A stretch of DNA of 64,000 nt from Candidatus Endonucleibacter sp. (ex Gigantidas childressi) (GTDB taxonomy: Bacteria; Pseudomonadota; Gammaproteobacteria; Pseudomonadales; Endozoicomonadaceae), in NCBI GenBank assembly GCA_030674875.1, contig JASXSU010000001.1:1-64000 (forward strand), given 5' to 3'. The notes below the pieces were generated by a model that was given only the letters and a program-made list of their open reading frames with translations, was not told the DNA's origin and did no database searches. Numbering within the stretch: the stretch's first letter is position 1; each line of letters begins with the position of its first letter. A program made the position numbers and the translations under genes. Below are positions 10,233 through 21,282 of the stretch, piece by piece.

Positions 10233-13200
10233 TTAATCAATCCAAATCCTAGCATTACGAAACATCTGTAGCCATGCACCATCCTCACCCCAACCATCAG
10301 GATGCCAGCTATGCTGAACAGTTCTGAATACTCGTTCTGGGTGAGGCATCATAATAGTAACTCGCCCATTTTTTGAACTAAATCCGGTAACCCCTCCTTC
10401 TGAACCATTTGGATTATAAGGATAACGTACTGTTGGCTCACCACAATTATCAACATACCTGAGCACAACCTGACCAGCTGTTTCAAGAGCCTCAACTTGT
10501 CCAGTATGGCCAAATTCAACCAACCCTTCTCCATGAGACACGGCAACTGGCATTCTAGCACCCTCCATACCTGCTAAAAAAATAGAAGCGCTCTTTTGTA
10601 CTTCAACCATAACCAAGCGGGCTTCAAACTGCTCTGACCGGTTGTGGACAAAATGAGGCCAATCTTTCGTGCCGGGAATCAACTCATGCAAATTCGATAG
10701 CATCTGACAGCCATTACAAACTCCTAGCGCAAAAGAATCCTGTCTTTCAAAAAATTGAGCAAACTGGTCTCTCAATTCAAGGTTAAAAAGAATAGATTTT
10801 GCCCAGCCCTCACCAGCCCCAAGAACATCACCATAAGAGAAACCACCACAAGCTGCCAGCCCTTGAAACTCACTTAATACTCGGCGACCTGAGATCAAGT
10901 CGCTCATATGAACATCCGTAGCCGAGAAACCAGCATTCTCAAAAGCAGCAGCCATTTCAACCTGACCATTAACCCCCTGCTCACGCAAAATAGCAACAGA
11001 TGGGCGCTTCCCACTACCAATATAAGGCGCAGCAATATCCTTGTTAAGGTCAAAAGGTATGAGCCCATGAAGCCCAGGATCACTTTCATCCAAAAGGTTA
11101 TCAAACTCCTGATTAGCGCATTCAGCATTATCTCTCATAGCCTGTATCTGATAACTGGTTTCTGCCCACCAGCGTTGAAATTGGACTCTACTTTCACTCA
11201 GTACAGGCTTTCCATGAAATGAAAACAACACTTGCTGATTCCCACTAAGGTAACCAATAGTTCGGCTACAAGTATCAAGCCCATTACAGGCAAGCACCTT
11301 TTTAACTCTATCTTTGTCTTTTTTACGAACCTGAATAACAGCTCCAAGCTCCTCGCTAAACAATGCAGGAATAATATCGGCAGAAACATCTATCAGCTTC
11401 TCTAGCTCAACAACAACACCTGCTCTTCCCGCAAAAACCATTTCAAGCAATGTGACATACAAACCTCCATCTGAACGATCGTGGTAAGCGAGAAGGATCT
11501 GTTGATCAATAAATTCCTGTATAACGTTAAAAAATGCTTTCAGATCTTCAGGGGAGTTTAGGTCTGGTGCAGAGTCTCCAACCTGCCCATAAACCTGAGC
11601 TAGCGCCGATCCTCCCAAACGATTCTGACCTCGCCCCAAATCAATAAGAATTAGATCGGTATCACCCTGATCTAGCCTTAGCTCAGGGGTGACCGTTTTA
11701 CGAATATCCATTACTGGCGAAAAAGCTGAAATAATTAATGATAAAGGAGAGGTCACTGACTTCTGCTTACCTCTGTCACTCCAGCAAGTATGCATAGACA
11801 TTGAATCTTTGCCTACAGGGATAGTAATACCTAATTCAGGACAAAGCTTCATGCCTACCGCCTTGACCGTATTAAATAAATTCTCTCCTTCTCCGGGCTG
11901 ACCAGCCGCAGCCATCCAGTTAGCCGATAGCTTAATATCGCCAAGTCTATCAATGCGAGCACAGGCAATATTAGTAATGGCCTCAGCAATAGCCATTCGT
12001 CCAGACGCTGGGGCGTTAATTAGCGCAATAGGAGTTCTTTCACCAATAGCCATTGCCTCGCCAGTATAGCCTTGAAACCCTGTAGCTGTTACAGCACAAT
12101 CAGCCACAGGCACCTGCCAAGGCCCCACCATTTGATCACGGCAGACCAATCCTGTGATAGTCCGGTCACTAATAGTAATAAGGAAACTTTTACTAGCTAC
12201 AGAAGGCAACTTTAGTACTCGCTCAGCAGCTTCAGAGAGATCAATATCACTTAACGACAAAGGCATTTTCATGCGCTTAAAATGCGTAATATTTCGATGC
12301 ATCCTTGGGGGCTTGCCCAATAAGGTATCCAAAGACATATCAACCGGAATATTATCAAAATAGTCATCTTCAACCCGGAGCTGAAGCTCTTCTATCGCTT
12401 CGCCAACCACAGAATAAGGACAACGCTCCCTCTGACAAATAGCATCAAACTGAGCCAACTGCTCAGGAGTAACAGCCAAAACATAGCGCTCTTGTGATTC
12501 ATTGCACCAAAACTCCAGCGGCGACATACCAGGCTCGTCATTATGTATTGCCCGCAGCTGAAAATTCCCACCTCGCCCACCGTCATGGACTAATTCCGGT
12601 AAAGCATTAGATAAGCCCCCAGCTCCCACATCATGAATAAAACGAATTGGATTATCCGTACCTAACTGCCAGCATTGATCAATAACTTCCTGACAACGCC
12701 GCTCCATTTCCGGGTTCTCCCGTTGAACGCTAGAGAAATCAAGGTCCTCTTGATCTTCACCAGAGGTTACGGACGATGCTGCACCACCCCCCAACCCAAT
12801 TTTCATTGCTGGGCCACCCAGCACTATCAGGCAAGCTTTTACAGGTATAGCGCCCTTTTCAACATGATCCCCGCGAATATTGCCCAAACCTCCAGCCAGC
12901 ATAATCGGTTTATGGTAGCCATACACCTGATTGCCTTGCACACTTTTAACAGTTGTTTCCAAGGTGCGGAAATATCCACAAAGATTAGGACGCCCAAATT
13001 CATTATTAAACCCTGCACTCCCCAGAGGTGCTTCAAGCATAATATCCAGTGCTGAAACAATGCGATCTGGTTTTCCGTAGCCTATTTCCCAAGGTTGCTC
13101 AAACCCCGGAATATTCAGATTAGACACAGAAAACCCAGCAAGCCCGGCTTTCGGCTTTGAGCCTCTTCCTGTTGCTCCCTCATCTCGTATTTCGCCCCCT

Positions 13201-14135
13201 ACGCCCGTAGATGCTCCTGACCATGGAGATATAGCCGTAGGGTGGTTATGAGTTTCTACTTTCATGAGGATATCTACATCCTCTTCTGAGTAACGATACT
13301 CCTTGCTATCTGGTGCCGGATAAAAACGGCTTGCCTTAAAACCTTTAATCACAGAAGCATTGTCTTTATAGGCAGAGAGTACGCCATCACCGTGCATTCG
13401 ATAGGTATTACGAATCATTTCAAACAAAGACAAATCTTGGTCTTTTCCATCTATAGACCAAGATGCATTAAATATTTTGTGCCGACAGTGTTCAGAGTTT
13501 GCTTGAGCAAACATCATTAACTCAACATCCGTTGGGTCACGCTCAAGCTTCTTATAGCTCTCTACTAAATAATCAATTTCATCATCCGCCAACGCCAGAC
13601 CAAGTCTACTATTCGCCTCTTTAAGTGCTACTTTACCATCACGCATTAGGGGCACAGTATTGAAAGGTTTTGGCTCTGCTTCATGGAATAGACTTTCTGC
13701 ATCCTCCAAAGCATCTAACACCGTCTCTGTCATTCGATCATAGAGTACGACTGCCAGCAGCGACCTCTGTTCTTCAGCAAGAACTTCTTTTGTCGCCAAG
13801 TAATAAACAATGCCTCGTTCGATCCTTTTGATTTGTTTAAGGCCACAATTATGCGCTATATCAGTGGCTTTGCTAGACCAAGGCGAGATAGTGCCCAGAC
13901 GCGGAACCACAAGAAAAAGGTTACCAGATGCTGGATCTCTTTTTTGTTTAGAGCCATAGGTCAACAGTTGCGTAAGAATCTTTACCTGCTGACCATCAAC
14001 GTCTGAGTGTAAGGCGACAAAATGTTGATATTCCGCATACACCCCGATAACTTCAGGGACCTTGGCTTGCAAAGATGCAAGAAGCTTTTTACTATGCAAA
14101 CTGGAAAGTTTTGGGGTGCCACGCAATATCAACAT
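10233..14135 (-). CDS. purL: Phosphoribosylformylglycinamidine synthase (FGAM synthase)
   Basis: Large single-chain PurL of 1300 residues, close to the enterobacterial 1295. It converts FGAR, glutamine and ATP to FGAM in step four of purine synthesis, in the cytoplasm. The start is placed at the internal ATG (14135), because the product then begins [11 protein letters not shown], matching the family's usual N-terminus, and a GAGG-like site precedes it; a longer frame reaches 14219. The synthetase core includes the [11 protein letters not shown] motif and GxGG loops. The C-terminal glutaminase has the nucleophile Cys in LGVCNGCQ and the His/Glu pair in MPHPERV. Full length, no damage. It stands alone, with tadA upstream on the same strand about 400 bp away. 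Confidence 0.97.
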   Translation of the reverse strand: MLILRGTPKLSSLHSKKLLASLQAKVPEVIGVYAEYQHFVALHSDVDGQQVKILTQLLTYGSKQKRDPASGNLFLVVPRLGTISPWSSKATDIAHNCGLKQIKRIERGIVYYLATKEVLAEEQRSLLAVVLYDRMTETVLDALEDAESLFHEAEPKPFNTVPLMRDGKVALKEANSRLGLALADDEIDYLVESYKKLERDPTDVELMMFAQANSEHCRHKIFNASWSIDGKDQDLSLFEMIRNTYRMHGDGVLSAYKDNASVIKGFKASRFYPAPDSKEYRYSEEDVDILMKVETHNHPTAISPWSGASTGVGGEIRDEGATGRGSKPKAGLAGFSVSNLNIPGFEQPWEIGYGKPDRIVSALDIMLEAPLGSAGFNNEFGRPNLCGYFRTLETTVKSVQGNQVYGYHKPIMLAGGLGNIRGDHVEKGAIPVKACLIVLGGPAMKIGLGGGAASSVTSGEDQEDLDFSSVQRENPEMERRCQEVIDQCWQLGTDNPIRFIHDVGAGGLSNALPELVHDGGRGGNFQLRAIHNDEPGMSPLEFWCNESQERYVLAVTPEQLAQFDAICQRERCPYSVVGEAIEELQLRVEDDYFDNIPVDMSLDTLLGKPPRMHRNITHFKRMKMPLSLSDIDLSEAAERVLKLPSVASKSFLITISDRTITGLVCRDQMVGPWQVPVADCAVTATGFQGYTGEAMAIGERTPIALINAPASGRMAIAEAITNIACARIDRLGDIKLSANWMAAAGQPGEGENLFNTVKAVGMKLCPELGITIPVGKDSMSMHTCWSDRGKQKSVTSPLSLIISAFSPVMDIRKTVTPELRLDQGDTDLILIDLGRGQNRLGGSALAQVYGQVGDSAPDLNSPEDLKAFFNVIQEFIDQQILLAYHDRSDGGLYVTLLEMVFAGRAGVVVELEKLIDVSADIIPALFSEELGAVIQVRKKDKDRVKKVLACNGLDTCSRTIGYLSGNQQVLFSFHGKPVLSESRVQFQRWWAETSYQIQAMRDNAECANQEFDNLLDESDPGLHGLIPFDLNKDIAAPYIGSGKRPSVAILREQGVNGQVEMAAAFENAGFSATDVHMSDLISGRRVLSEFQGLAACGGFSYGDVLGAGEGWAKSILFNLELRDQFAQFFERQDSFALGVCNGCQMLSNLHELIPGTKDWPHFVHNRSEQFEARLVMVEVQKSASIFLAGMEGARMPVAVSHGEGLVEFGHTGQVEALETAGQVVLRYVDNCGEPTVRYPYNPNGSEGGVTGFSSKNGRVTIMMPHPERVFRTVQHSWHPDGWGEDGAWLQMFRNARIWID

Positions 14136-14531
14136 ATTCCGGCCGATCCTCAGTCTTAACTCTGGGAAGAAAGAGACGCCATCATAATCGAAATAAACCT
14201 CCAGAAACAATCGTATCAATATGGAAAGAACATAATCAGTGATAAATATTCGTTACTCTTGGGCGTGCAAGCAGGAGATAAGCAAACGAATTCATCGCAA
14301 TACTCCAATAATGCGTCTTAATTTAATTAAGCCAAGTACACTTACAATTTCGAGCGTATAGTCACCAAAAACAATCAAAAATAATCAAAAACACAGAAAA
14401 GAAAGGCAGAAAGCACAGCTATTTACAGCTTCAAACTCTGTGAGAGTAGAAGTCTACCTGTAACCAGAATCGCAATGCAGAGCCTCAATAACTGAAGGAG
14501 ATAGAATAGTTTTTTTGTTAGCCTAGGGGAG
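14136..14531. other. Intergenic region tadA-purL
   Basis: About 400 bp without a supported gene. It holds a short palindrome (cttaatttaattaag, 14313-14327) and AT-rich DNA that probably contains the purL promoter. No riboswitch or PurR-like operator could be recognised with confidence. Confidence 0.4.
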
Positions 14532-15020
14532 TCACCGATCTGTTTCTTTACTCTGAAGCCTTCTCCTTTTGAAAAAATCACTAATGATCTCGCCACAGGA
14601 CTCCGCAAGAACCCCGCCTACAGACGCTACCAGATAATTCATCTGTGGTTGTTTAAGAACCTGACTAACACTATCTATAGCACCAGCTTTTGGCTCAGCT
14701 GCTCCATATACCACCCTTCGTATCCGGCTATGAATTATCGCTCCAGCACACATGGTGCAAGGCTCAAGTGTTACAAACAGATCACAACCAATTAAACGGT
14801 AGTTGTTAATAGCTTTAGCCGCAGCCTGAAGAGCCAGTATTTCTGCATGGCCTGCTGGATTGCAGCCAGAAACAGATTGATTGTGAGCTTTTCCAATAAT
14901 CTCACCCTCAAATACAACAACAGCACCAACAGGTACCTCGCCTTTTAAGGCCGCTTCTCTTGCCTCAGCAAGTGCTTCATTCATCCATCTACTGTCACAA
15001 TCATCTGCCAGTGTTATCAT
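14532..15020 (-). CDS. tadA: tRNA-specific adenosine deaminase
   Basis: 162 residues. TadA deaminates A34 to inosine in tRNA-Arg(ACG), widening wobble reading; it is normally essential. The zinc-dependent cytidine deaminase fold shows the catalytic HAE (in GHAEILAL, about residue 58) and the PCxxC zinc ligands (EPCTMCAGA, about 88-94). The ATG at 15020 is preceded by a GGTGG-type site. Family length is normal. In many gammaproteobacteria tadA lies near purL and mltF, as here. Confidence 0.95.
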   Translation of the reverse strand: MITLADDCDSRWMNEALAEAREAALKGEVPVGAVVVFEGEIIGKAHNQSVSGCNPAGHAEILALQAAAKAINNYRLIGCDLFVTLEPCTMCAGAIIHSRIRRVVYGAAEPKAGAIDSVSQVLKQPQMNYLVASVGGVLAESCGEIISDFFKRRRLQSKETDR

Positions 15021-15089
15021 GTCACCACCAAGATTATCATCCTCAGTTTTTTACACGCTACGAAGAATGTAATTTTAGGTAGTCATTTT

Positions 15090-15470
15090 GCCATATGCTC
15101 GTAGAATATATGTACTTTTTTGTTACACGACTGTCATTCTTAACGTGCCAACCCGCTTCAGGATCTTTTGTCGGTTTTCCGCTTTTGTCGTGGCCCGAAC
15201 CTGGTCGCTCTGCCTCTATCGGTGTAGCATCATGCTGTATCCCTTGAGATAACTCTGTCTTTCGCTAACTACCCCGTCACACCCAGACATTAGTGGCACG
15301 CACCAATTAACCGAATGAAGCATTATTGAGTGGCATCATTTTCTGAATTATGGGCTCTTTGAGCCTTCTGAATAGCGTGGTATTGATCACTCCTTGACCA
15401 TCTCAGGTTTAAGTTGTAAAAATCAGGAAAGGCGAGAGCTATGCTAGCACAGGGGGAGGTTTTCTTAATT
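15090..15470 (-). mobile_element. Remnant of an IS5/IS1182-like transposase element
   Basis: On the minus strand, in the frame around 15095-15250, the fragment G-K-P-T-K-D-P-E-A-G-W-H-V-K-N-D-S can be read. This resembles the central region of IS5/IS1182-type DDE transposases. Stops and shifts surround it. Sequence from 15290-15470 recurs, degraded, at 53830-53960 and partly at 26430-26500, so this is a repeated element end. It fills the tadA-mltB interval. Confidence 0.5.
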
Positions 15471-15617
15471 AATATCAATAGCTTGCGCAAAACGAATTGC
15501 ACCTGTACAGATCCAGTATTGAAAGAGGCATACAACAATTGCATTCAATATTCGGATTAATGAATATTTTAAGATACCATGGGTAACTATGACTAACGAG
15601 CCGATTGGTACTTTGGA

Positions 15618-16856
15618 ATGTTGATAACCTTACCTATCTTGTCTGCACTACTATTAACCCCCCTTTTACCTGTCTTAGCTGATGAGTTACAGCAGTGCCG
15701 TAGTAAGCTTGAGCAAGCTGCCCTCAAGGCGGGCATTTCAACGAAAACCATCAGTGCCGGGGTGAAGAATGCTCACATTCTACCCGAAGTAATTCAATTG
15801 GATAGACATCAACCAGAATTTCAGAAGACTTTTGCTCAATATATTAATAAAGCTGTCTCTGACTCCCGTTTAGAAGTGGGTATAATGCTACTAAAGAAGC
15901 ATAAAGTATTCCTTGAGAAGCTTAGATCTAAATATGGTATACCTCCTCAGATATTGGTTGCTTTCTGGGGTCTGGAGTCAAATTTTGGTGCAAATTTGGG
16001 AGAGTTCATTATTACAGATGCACTAGTTACACTTGCCTGTGACGCTAGGCGCAGTACATTTTTTACCGCAGAGTTAATCGCTGCTCTTAAATTAATGGAT
16101 ACCTATGGATTTAAAAAAGATGAAATGATTGGCTCTTGGGCCGGTGCTGTAGGTCAGACACAATTTTTGCCATCAAACTACCTTAAATATGCCGAATCTT
16201 ATGATAAAAAATCAACTCCAGACCTCTGGAATAATCAATATGATGCTTTGACTTCAGCTGCTATTTTTTTATTCAAGCTTGGTTGGAAGCGCAACGGGAT
16301 ATGGGGTGGTGAAGCTTATGTGCCAAATGCGTTTGATTACCTGCAGTCAGGCCTAGACCTTAAAAAGCCTGTAGTAGACTGGAATAATCTCGGAGTTAAG
16401 GCAGTGTTGAGACATAATAGTCCAAGAAAGAATGTTTCAGCTTCACTGCTTTTTCCTGGAGGGAATCAGAACCCAGCCTTCTTAGTTTATGACAATTTTA
16501 GCATTATTATGAAATGGAATAGGTCTATTTTTTATGCTCTTTCTATTGGTTATTTTGCTGATCGAATAGTTGGACACAAGCCTTTTCACAAAGAGCTAAA
16601 AGATGAGGGGCCTCTTGCTAAAATACATATTGAAGCACTTCAAAAAAAATTGAATGATTTGGGCTTTTCCTCTGGTAAGGCCGATGGGCTGTTGGGTCCG
16701 GCAACTCATCGGGCTATAACAGAGTTTCAACACTCTAAAAAGACAGTAGCTGATGGTTATCCAAGTGAGGATGTATTCAAGTTACTGGGTATTGATCGCA
16801 ATTTGCCTTCTATACCAGTTACCGTTGAAGGCGAGGGTAAGCAACAAACTAACTAA
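15618..16856 (+). CDS. Lytic murein transglycosylase, MltB-type, with peptidoglycan-binding domain
   Basis: 412 residues. A short hydrophobic signal peptide (1-21, ending VLADE) directs export. The SLT_2/MltB-like catalytic domain follows, with the catalytic Glu in FWGLESNFG and the conserved GSWAGAVGQTQFLPSNY motif. The C-terminal ~55 residues (LQKKLNDLGFSSGKADGLLGPATHRAITEFQ) form a PG_binding_1 domain. No lipobox Cys is at the mature N-terminus, so it is probably a soluble periplasmic enzyme rather than the lipoprotein MltB. It cleaves glycan strands to 1,6-anhydro-muramyl products during wall turnover. Monocistronic, followed by a hairpin. Confidence 0.9.
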   Translation: MLITLPILSALLLTPLLPVLADELQQCRSKLEQAALKAGISTKTISAGVKNAHILPEVIQLDRHQPEFQKTFAQYINKAVSDSRLEVGIMLLKKHKVFLEKLRSKYGIPPQILVAFWGLESNFGANLGEFIITDALVTLACDARRSTFFTAELIAALKLMDTYGFKKDEMIGSWAGAVGQTQFLPSNYLKYAESYDKKSTPDLWNNQYDALTSAAIFLFKLGWKRNGIWGGEAYVPNAFDYLQSGLDLKKPVVDWNNLGVKAVLRHNSPRKNVSASLLFPGGNQNPAFLVYDNFSIIMKWNRSIFYALSIGYFADRIVGHKPFHKELKDEGPLAKIHIEALQKKLNDLGFSSGKADGLLGPATHRAITEFQHSKKTVADGYPSEDVFKLLGIDRNLPSIPVTVEGEGKQQTN

Positions 16857-16864
16857 TCCCCATG

Positions 16865-16891
16865 CCTACTACCTGCTAATAGGTGGTTAGG
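16865..16891 (+). terminator. Hairpin after the transglycosylase gene
   Basis: CCTACTACCT and AGGTGGTTAGG pair with one bulge around a 6-base loop, starting 8 bases past the stop codon. No T tract follows, so intrinsic termination is not certain. Confidence 0.35.
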
Positions 16892-16959
16892 GTGAGAGAA
16901 ACAAGTCAAAAGCCATGAGTATGCATTCTAAAATATCAAAAATTGCGCATCATCACGCC

Positions 16960-17058
16960 ATTGTTGGCTGCGCTCGCTCACCCCGATCACCTACTACTCG
17001 TAGGCTCAGGGCTTCGCTTACTTGCCGCCTAGTAGCAACTTGAAATCCTTTGGGTATA
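16960..17058 (+). repeat. TATACCC element, subfamily A, left-truncated
   Basis: Contains the shared core (ttggctgcgctcgctcacc...gtaggctcagggcttcgcttacttgccgcc) and the right end tagtagcaacttgaaatcc...gggtata. The left terminal repeat is missing. Its right end abuts an IS30 transposase remnant at the same codon position as the element at 41411-41538. Confidence 0.7.
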
Positions 17059-17285
17059 AATGAGAACACCAATGGCTTGCTACGACAATATTTTCCAAAG
17101 AATACAGACTTCAAGAAGGTCGGTCAGATAGAGGTGAAGCGAGCATTGATGCGGCTTAATTCTCGGCCAAGAAAAGATTTTAATTTCAAAACACCCGCCC
17201 TTATAATGGGTGAACACAGGGCTGAGTTAGCAGCTTAAGCTGTGATGCACTTGGAATTTGAATCCGCGTAAGATGCAAAGAAGGA
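17059..17285 (+). mobile_element. IS30-type transposase remnant (type C), C-terminal end
   Basis: Encodes NENTNGLLRQYFPKNTDF..., the conserved C-terminal stretch of IS30 transposases, and ends RAELAA at a stop near 17238. The IS end reads on to 'gcacttggaatttgaatccgcg'. The rest of the gene is missing. A matching remnant is at 41539-41745, and a solo inverted end at 33448-33503. Confidence 0.75.
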
Positions 17286-17408
17286 GAAACCTAATTATTG
17301 AATACGTTACAAATCCATCAGCAAGTCATCATGGCTGAGAGTGGTTTTCTGTCAGCAGGAACATCGTCTTAATTTACATTTGGCTTTTCGGAGGGAGTTG
17401 GTAACACT

Positions 17409-17762
17409 ATGGAATTTACACTTACCTTTATCCGACTATTTTTTTTGGCCATCTATTTACTAGCACCACTGCTTATATTTTTAGGAATCGTTATCATTAT
17501 TATGGGGCAAATAGTCTGCCATATCGAAAAATGGAATAAATTCGACGGTTTATATTGGTCATGTATTACTGCAACCACCGTTGGCTATGGTGATATTCGT
17601 CCTTTAAAAAAAGTTTCCAAAATTCTGTCTGTGCTGATTGCTTTAACTGGCATCATGTTGACTGGAATAGTGATAGCTGTCACGCTAAAGAGCACAAGTA
17701 TTGCATTTGAAAAACATGTGACTAAAAGTCAAATTGAAGCAATAAAAAATAAATTTAATTAA
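17409..17762 (+). CDS. Small two-TM potassium-channel-like protein
   Basis: 117 residues: a long hydrophobic N-terminal segment (about 5-35), a pore loop with the potassium selectivity signature TVGYGD (57-62) in SCITATTVGYGDIRP, then a second helix (about 71-92) and a short basic tail. This is the Ion_trans_2 architecture without an RCK/TrkA_N domain. Likely inner-membrane tetrameric K+ channel; physiological role and gating unknown. A GGAGGG run lies upstream but is spaced about 14 bases from the ATG, so initiation may be weak. Confidence 0.8.
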   Translation: MEFTLTFIRLFFLAIYLLAPLLIFLGIVIIIMGQIVCHIEKWNKFDGLYWSCITATTVGYGDIRPLKKVSKILSVLIALTGIMLTGIVIAVTLKSTSIAFEKHVTKSQIEAIKNKFN

Positions 17763-17914
17763 CTACAATGTTTTGTTTAAGTGAAAAATTAGAGATCGTT
17801 AGTCTTCAGCAGAGAGTGAAGGAGAGCGGACAACGTAAATAACAACACAAGTAAATAATCCTAGACGCCCTCAATAACCTACACTAGCTTACCAGCTAAA
17901 AACTCTAACAGATT

Positions 17915-18021
17915 TATACCCATTCGCCTTGAATGTGTAGGGCTCACCCCACTCCCCTACTTGTAGGTTCATGGAGCTTTTCTTGTTTGTGCTTACTCCC
18001 ACCTTCCATGGTAACAGCTAT
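17915..18021. repeat. TATACCC element, subfamily B, just downstream of ybiT
   Basis: Starts tatacccattcgccttgaat and ends ccttccatggtaacagcta. The core contains a gctcacccc...cctacttgtaggttcatgg segment like the other copies. It ends 12 bp from the ybiT stop and may act as its 3' structure. Confidence 0.65.
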
Positions 18022-18032
18022 GCAGAGTGTTA

Positions 18033-19628
18033 TTATGCTGCGTTTATTCCTTGGCTGCGGAGATAGTCATCATAAGTGCCATGAAAATCAATAATTTCAC
18101 AGCCTTTAATTTCGATGATGCGAGTAGCTAGAGAAGAAACAAACTGACGGTCATGGGAGACAAAGATGAGAGTACCCTGATAATTTTCAAGAGCTAGGTT
18201 TAATGACTCAATGGATTCCATATCCATGTGATTGGTGGGCTCATCCATTAGTAAAATATTAGGTTTCTGTTGGATTAGTTTGCCATATAACATACGTCCT
18301 TGCTCTCCGCCTGAAATGACCTTAACGGATTTTTTGATGTCGTTTTGAGAAAACAGCATGCGCCCTAGTATTCCTCTAATAACTTGCTCATCATCCCCTT
18401 CATTCATCCATTGGCTCATCCAGTCGAATAAGGATATATCCTGTTCGAACGCATCGCTATGATTTTGTGCGTAATAACCGATGTTAGCATTTTCAGACCA
18501 CTTAATTGTGCCTGTACGTGGCTCTATTTTTCCTGCCAAGGTATGAAGCAGTGTGGTTTTACCAATACCATTCTGACCAATAATGGCAATGCGCTCGCCA
18601 ACCTCAACCATCATGTTGACATTTTTAAACAAATCGTCCTGATAACCTTGACTCATTTTTTCTATTATCAGGGTATTACGAAACAGTTTCTTCTCTTGTT
18701 CAAAACGAATGAATGGACTCTGACGACTAGAAGGCTTGATATCCGCCAACTTTATTTTATCAATCTGCCTAGCGCGGGAGGTGGCCTGTTTGGCTTTGGA
18801 AGCATTGGCAGAAAAGCGACTAACAAATGATTGAAGCTCGGCAATTTGGGCTTTCTTCTTGGCATTGTCCGTTTGAAGACGCTCACGAATCTGAGTGGCT
18901 GCAATCATGTATTCATCATAATTGCCTGGTAGCACCTGCAACCGGCCATAGTCAAGATCTGCCATATGGGTGCATATACTATTCAGAAAATGACGATCGT
19001 GAGAAATAATTATCATGGTGCAGTCGCGCTGCTTTAGTATGTCTTCTAGCCAACGAATCGCGTTGATGTCTAGGTTGTTGGTGGGTTCGTCTAGTAACAT
19101 TATATCTGGTTCAGCAAACAGAACCTGAGCTAGCAATACTCTAAGTTTCCAGCCTGGAGCAACGGCACTCATTAACCCGTAGTGTTGATCAGTGGAAATA
19201 TCTAGCCCCAATAATAGCTCACCAGCACGGGCTTCGGCGGAATAGCCATCCATTTCGCCAAATTGCACTTCTAGGTCTGCAACCAGCATACCTTCTTTTT
19301 CACTCATCTCACTTTTGGCGTAGATAGCATCCCGTTCCGCTTTTACTTTCCAGAGCTCGGCGTGCCCCATAATAACGGTATCAATCACTGTATAGTTTTC
19401 GTAGGCAAATTGGTTCTGACTTAGTTTCGCCATCCGTTGGTTAGGGTCTTTTATTACATTTCCTGAGGTAGGCTCCAGCTCATCACCCAGAATTTTCATA
19501 AGGGTTGATTTACCACAACCGTTGGCACCAATGAGTCCGTAACGATTGCCTTCGCTAAACTTGACGGAGATGTTCTCAAATAGAGGCTTTTCTCCAAACT
19601 GCATGGTGATATTAGCTGTAGAAATCAA
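18033..19628 (-). CDS. ybiT: ABC-F family ATPase YbiT
   Basis: 531 residues, starting at a TTG (19628) with an AGGA site about 8 bases upstream; the product begins [20 protein letters not shown], as in enterobacterial YbiT. Two ABC domains lie in one chain with no membrane segments: Walker [10 protein letters not shown] and GQNGIGKTT, Walker [10 protein letters not shown] and LLMDEPTNH, signatures VAPGWKLR (degenerate) and ISGGEQGR. The linker [21 protein letters not shown] is the inter-domain arm. ABC-F proteins act on the ribosome E site to modulate elongation; the exact job of YbiT is not settled. The single copy looks intact. Confidence 0.95.
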   Translation of the reverse strand: MISTANITMQFGEKPLFENISVKFSEGNRYGLIGANGCGKSTLMKILGDELEPTSGNVIKDPNQRMAKLSQNQFAYENYTVIDTVIMGHAELWKVKAERDAIYAKSEMSEKEGMLVADLEVQFGEMDGYSAEARAGELLLGLDISTDQHYGLMSAVAPGWKLRVLLAQVLFAEPDIMLLDEPTNNLDINAIRWLEDILKQRDCTMIIISHDRHFLNSICTHMADLDYGRLQVLPGNYDEYMIAATQIRERLQTDNAKKKAQIAELQSFVSRFSANASKAKQATSRARQIDKIKLADIKPSSRQSPFIRFEQEKKLFRNTLIIEKMSQGYQDDLFKNVNMMVEVGERIAIIGQNGIGKTTLLHTLAGKIEPRTGTIKWSENANIGYYAQNHSDAFEQDISLFDWMSQWMNEGDDEQVIRGILGRMLFSQNDIKKSVKVISGGEQGRMLYGKLIQQKPNILLMDEPTNHMDMESIESLNLALENYQGTLIFVSHDRQFVSSLATRIIEIKGCEIIDFHGTYDDYLRSQGINAA

Positions 19629-19965
19629 ATGTTTGTCCTGCGTTATTCTGCTGTTAGTTATAGAAAAGACGATTTATGGCATATTACAAAGAGTGAGCTT
19701 ATATCTATTGCCGTTAAATATGTTAGGTTGTTGAGCTTTTAATCACCTTTTACTCTTAGATTCATGGTGCTTAGCTCATTTATCACCTGCTTACACCATC
19801 ACAAAAAACTGGTAGAAGTCAGCAAGTAACTGACTGCTTGTTATTCTAGCCTGTTATTGATAAAAATTCTTGAGTTGATTGATTTTCAGGGAATATATTA
19901 GTCGAACTGCATTCTTTGGTTTACCGTTTGTGCTCGTTTGTTATCTGTGGCCATAGTGTTTAAAT

Positions 19966-20085
19966 ACATACTCATTTCTCTTGAATATGTGGAGTTGTTG
20001 ACTCCTCTTACTAATCTTAACAACCTACTATCCGTGGGCTCATGGAGTATTATCTATACTCAAACCTTCAAGGGTAATGAGCATA
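19966..20085. repeat. TATACCC-type element, subfamily B variant
   Basis: Ends are atactcatttctcttgaa and accttcaagggtaatgagcata, an imperfect inverted pair. The interior has ttgttgactcc...cctactatccgtgggctcatgg, like other B copies. Confidence 0.6.
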
Positions 20086-20293
20086 GAAACGCTCAAAAAT
20101 TGGGAGTAATGGTAAAAACGTTCAAGAATTACCTTTTTCGAATTTTTCATCATTTCAAATTTAAGATGGTTTCTTAATTGAGCAATTTTACGTTTGTTTT
20201 TTTTAATTCGCAACAAACCCATCTTGGAATATGGAGAAAGTACAGTAACCAAAGGTACGTTAGCACCTCAAGTATGTTAAACTACTACATGGT

Positions 20294-20446
20294 GTAGACA
20301 CACCTGATACTCGGCGCGCAAGCGCTGGCCTGAGAAAAGTCGAAATTAGCAGCTTGATAGAAGAAGCTTCCCGTAAGAAAATTGAACTTACACTAAGTAG
20401 CGAGGAAACCCTAGCCTCTTATACCAATATCATTGAAGCTGAGTGA
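20294..20446 (+). pseudogene. C-terminal fragment of an unidentified protein
   Basis: An open frame of 50 codons ends in TGA: V-D-T-P-D-T-R-R-A-S-A-G-L-R-K-V then E-I-S-S-L-I-E-E-A-S-R-K-K-I, closing T-N-I-I-E-A-E. Codon use and composition look protein-like, but no start is present and upstream sequence is degenerate. I could not assign a family. Confidence 0.35.
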
Positions 20447-20470
20447 GCACACCTTCAAGGGGAATGAGTA

Positions 20471-20599
20471 TATACCCGTAGCCTTTCAAGTTGCTACGTT
20501 GTTGACTGCGTTCGCTCACCCCGATTACCTACTACTTTGTAGGCTCACGGGGCTTCCCTTACTTGCCGCCTAGTAGCAATTTGAAATGCTTTGGGTATA
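20471..20599 (+). repeat. TATACCC element, subfamily A
   Basis: 129 bp. Left end tatacccgtagcctttcaag continues ttgctac; right end is gtagcaatttgaaatgctttgggtata, an imperfect ~27-bp inverted repeat. The core is ttgttgactgcgttcgctcacc...gtaggctcacggggc. It lies about 80 bp before rnfA. Confidence 0.75.
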
Positions 20600-20681
20600 G
20601 ATGCTTGTCTTACGCTATAAAGATACATGTGGTTTTGCAACCTCTAAGTAGATAGCCCTTTACTGAGTCTTTTTAAGCACG

Positions 20682-21275
20682 ATGGAACAAATAAACGAAC
20701 TGGTACTGATTATGGTCAGTGCCATACTGGTTAATAACTTTGTGTTAGTGCAGTTTCTGGGATTATGCCCTTTTATGGGCGTATCCAATAAACTGGAAGC
20801 GGCTATGGGAATGTCCTTGGCCACAACATTCGTTCTAACTTTAGCCTCTATTTGTAGTTACTTAACTTATCAATATATTTTAATTCCCCTTGAACTCGAT
20901 TTCCTGAAAACCATTACCTTTATTCTGGTTATCGCTGTTGTTGTCCAATTTACAGAAATGATGGTGCGCAAAGTCAGCCCTTTGTTGCATAAAGTATTAG
21001 GCGTTTTTTTACCCCTTATTACCAGTAATTGCGCGGTTCTTGGTATAGCTTTGCTCAACAGTAACCGCTTAGAAAGCAATTTAATAAGCTCAGCCACTTA
21101 TGGTTTTGCCGCTGCTGTCGGCTTCTCTATGGTCTTAATATTATTCTCTGCTATGAGGGAGCGTATTGCCGCCGCCGATGTTCCCTCTCCATTCAGAGGG
21201 GCTGCAATTGGGATGATTAGCGCCGGCTTAATGTCTCTTGCCTTTATGGGATTTACTGGTCTTATTAAGCTCTAG
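20682..21275 (+). CDS. rnfA: Rnf/Rsx complex membrane subunit RnfA
   Basis: 197 residues, very hydrophobic with six predicted helices; typical length. Contains the conserved [20 protein letters not shown] near the N-terminus and [14 protein letters not shown] in the middle, the paired Cys-bearing half-helices that coordinate the intramembrane iron-sulfur centre with RnfE. The Rnf complex couples electron transfer between ferredoxin and NAD to Na+ or H+ movement across the inner membrane. First gene of rnfABCDGE; rnfB begins 8 bp later. Confidence 0.96.
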   Translation: MEQINELVLIMVSAILVNNFVLVQFLGLCPFMGVSNKLEAAMGMSLATTFVLTLASICSYLTYQYILIPLELDFLKTITFILVIAVVVQFTEMMVRKVSPLLHKVLGVFLPLITSNCAVLGIALLNSNRLESNLISSATYGFAAAVGFSMVLILFSAMRERIAAADVPSPFRGAAIGMISAGLMSLAFMGFTGLIKL

Positions 21276-21282
21276 GAATGCT

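Larger units (their letters stand above)
19629..20681. other. Intergenic region ybiT-rnfA
   Basis: About 1 kb with no full gene. It contains a B-type element (19966-20085), a coding fragment (20294-20446), a solo B-type end (about 20450-20472, accttcaaggggaatgagtata) directly joined to an A-type element (20471-20599), then ~80 bp that should hold the rnf promoter. Confidence 0.6.

Noticed and set aside
14423-14608. Small minus-strand ORF overlapping the tadA 3' end
   Set aside because: Out-of-frame overlap with a conserved gene, no ribosome site and no recognisable domain.
17059-17238. Independent small gene beginning MGINENTNGLL
   Set aside because: The NENTNGLLRQYF stretch is the IS30 transposase C-terminus; the apparent start is created by the adjoining repeat element.
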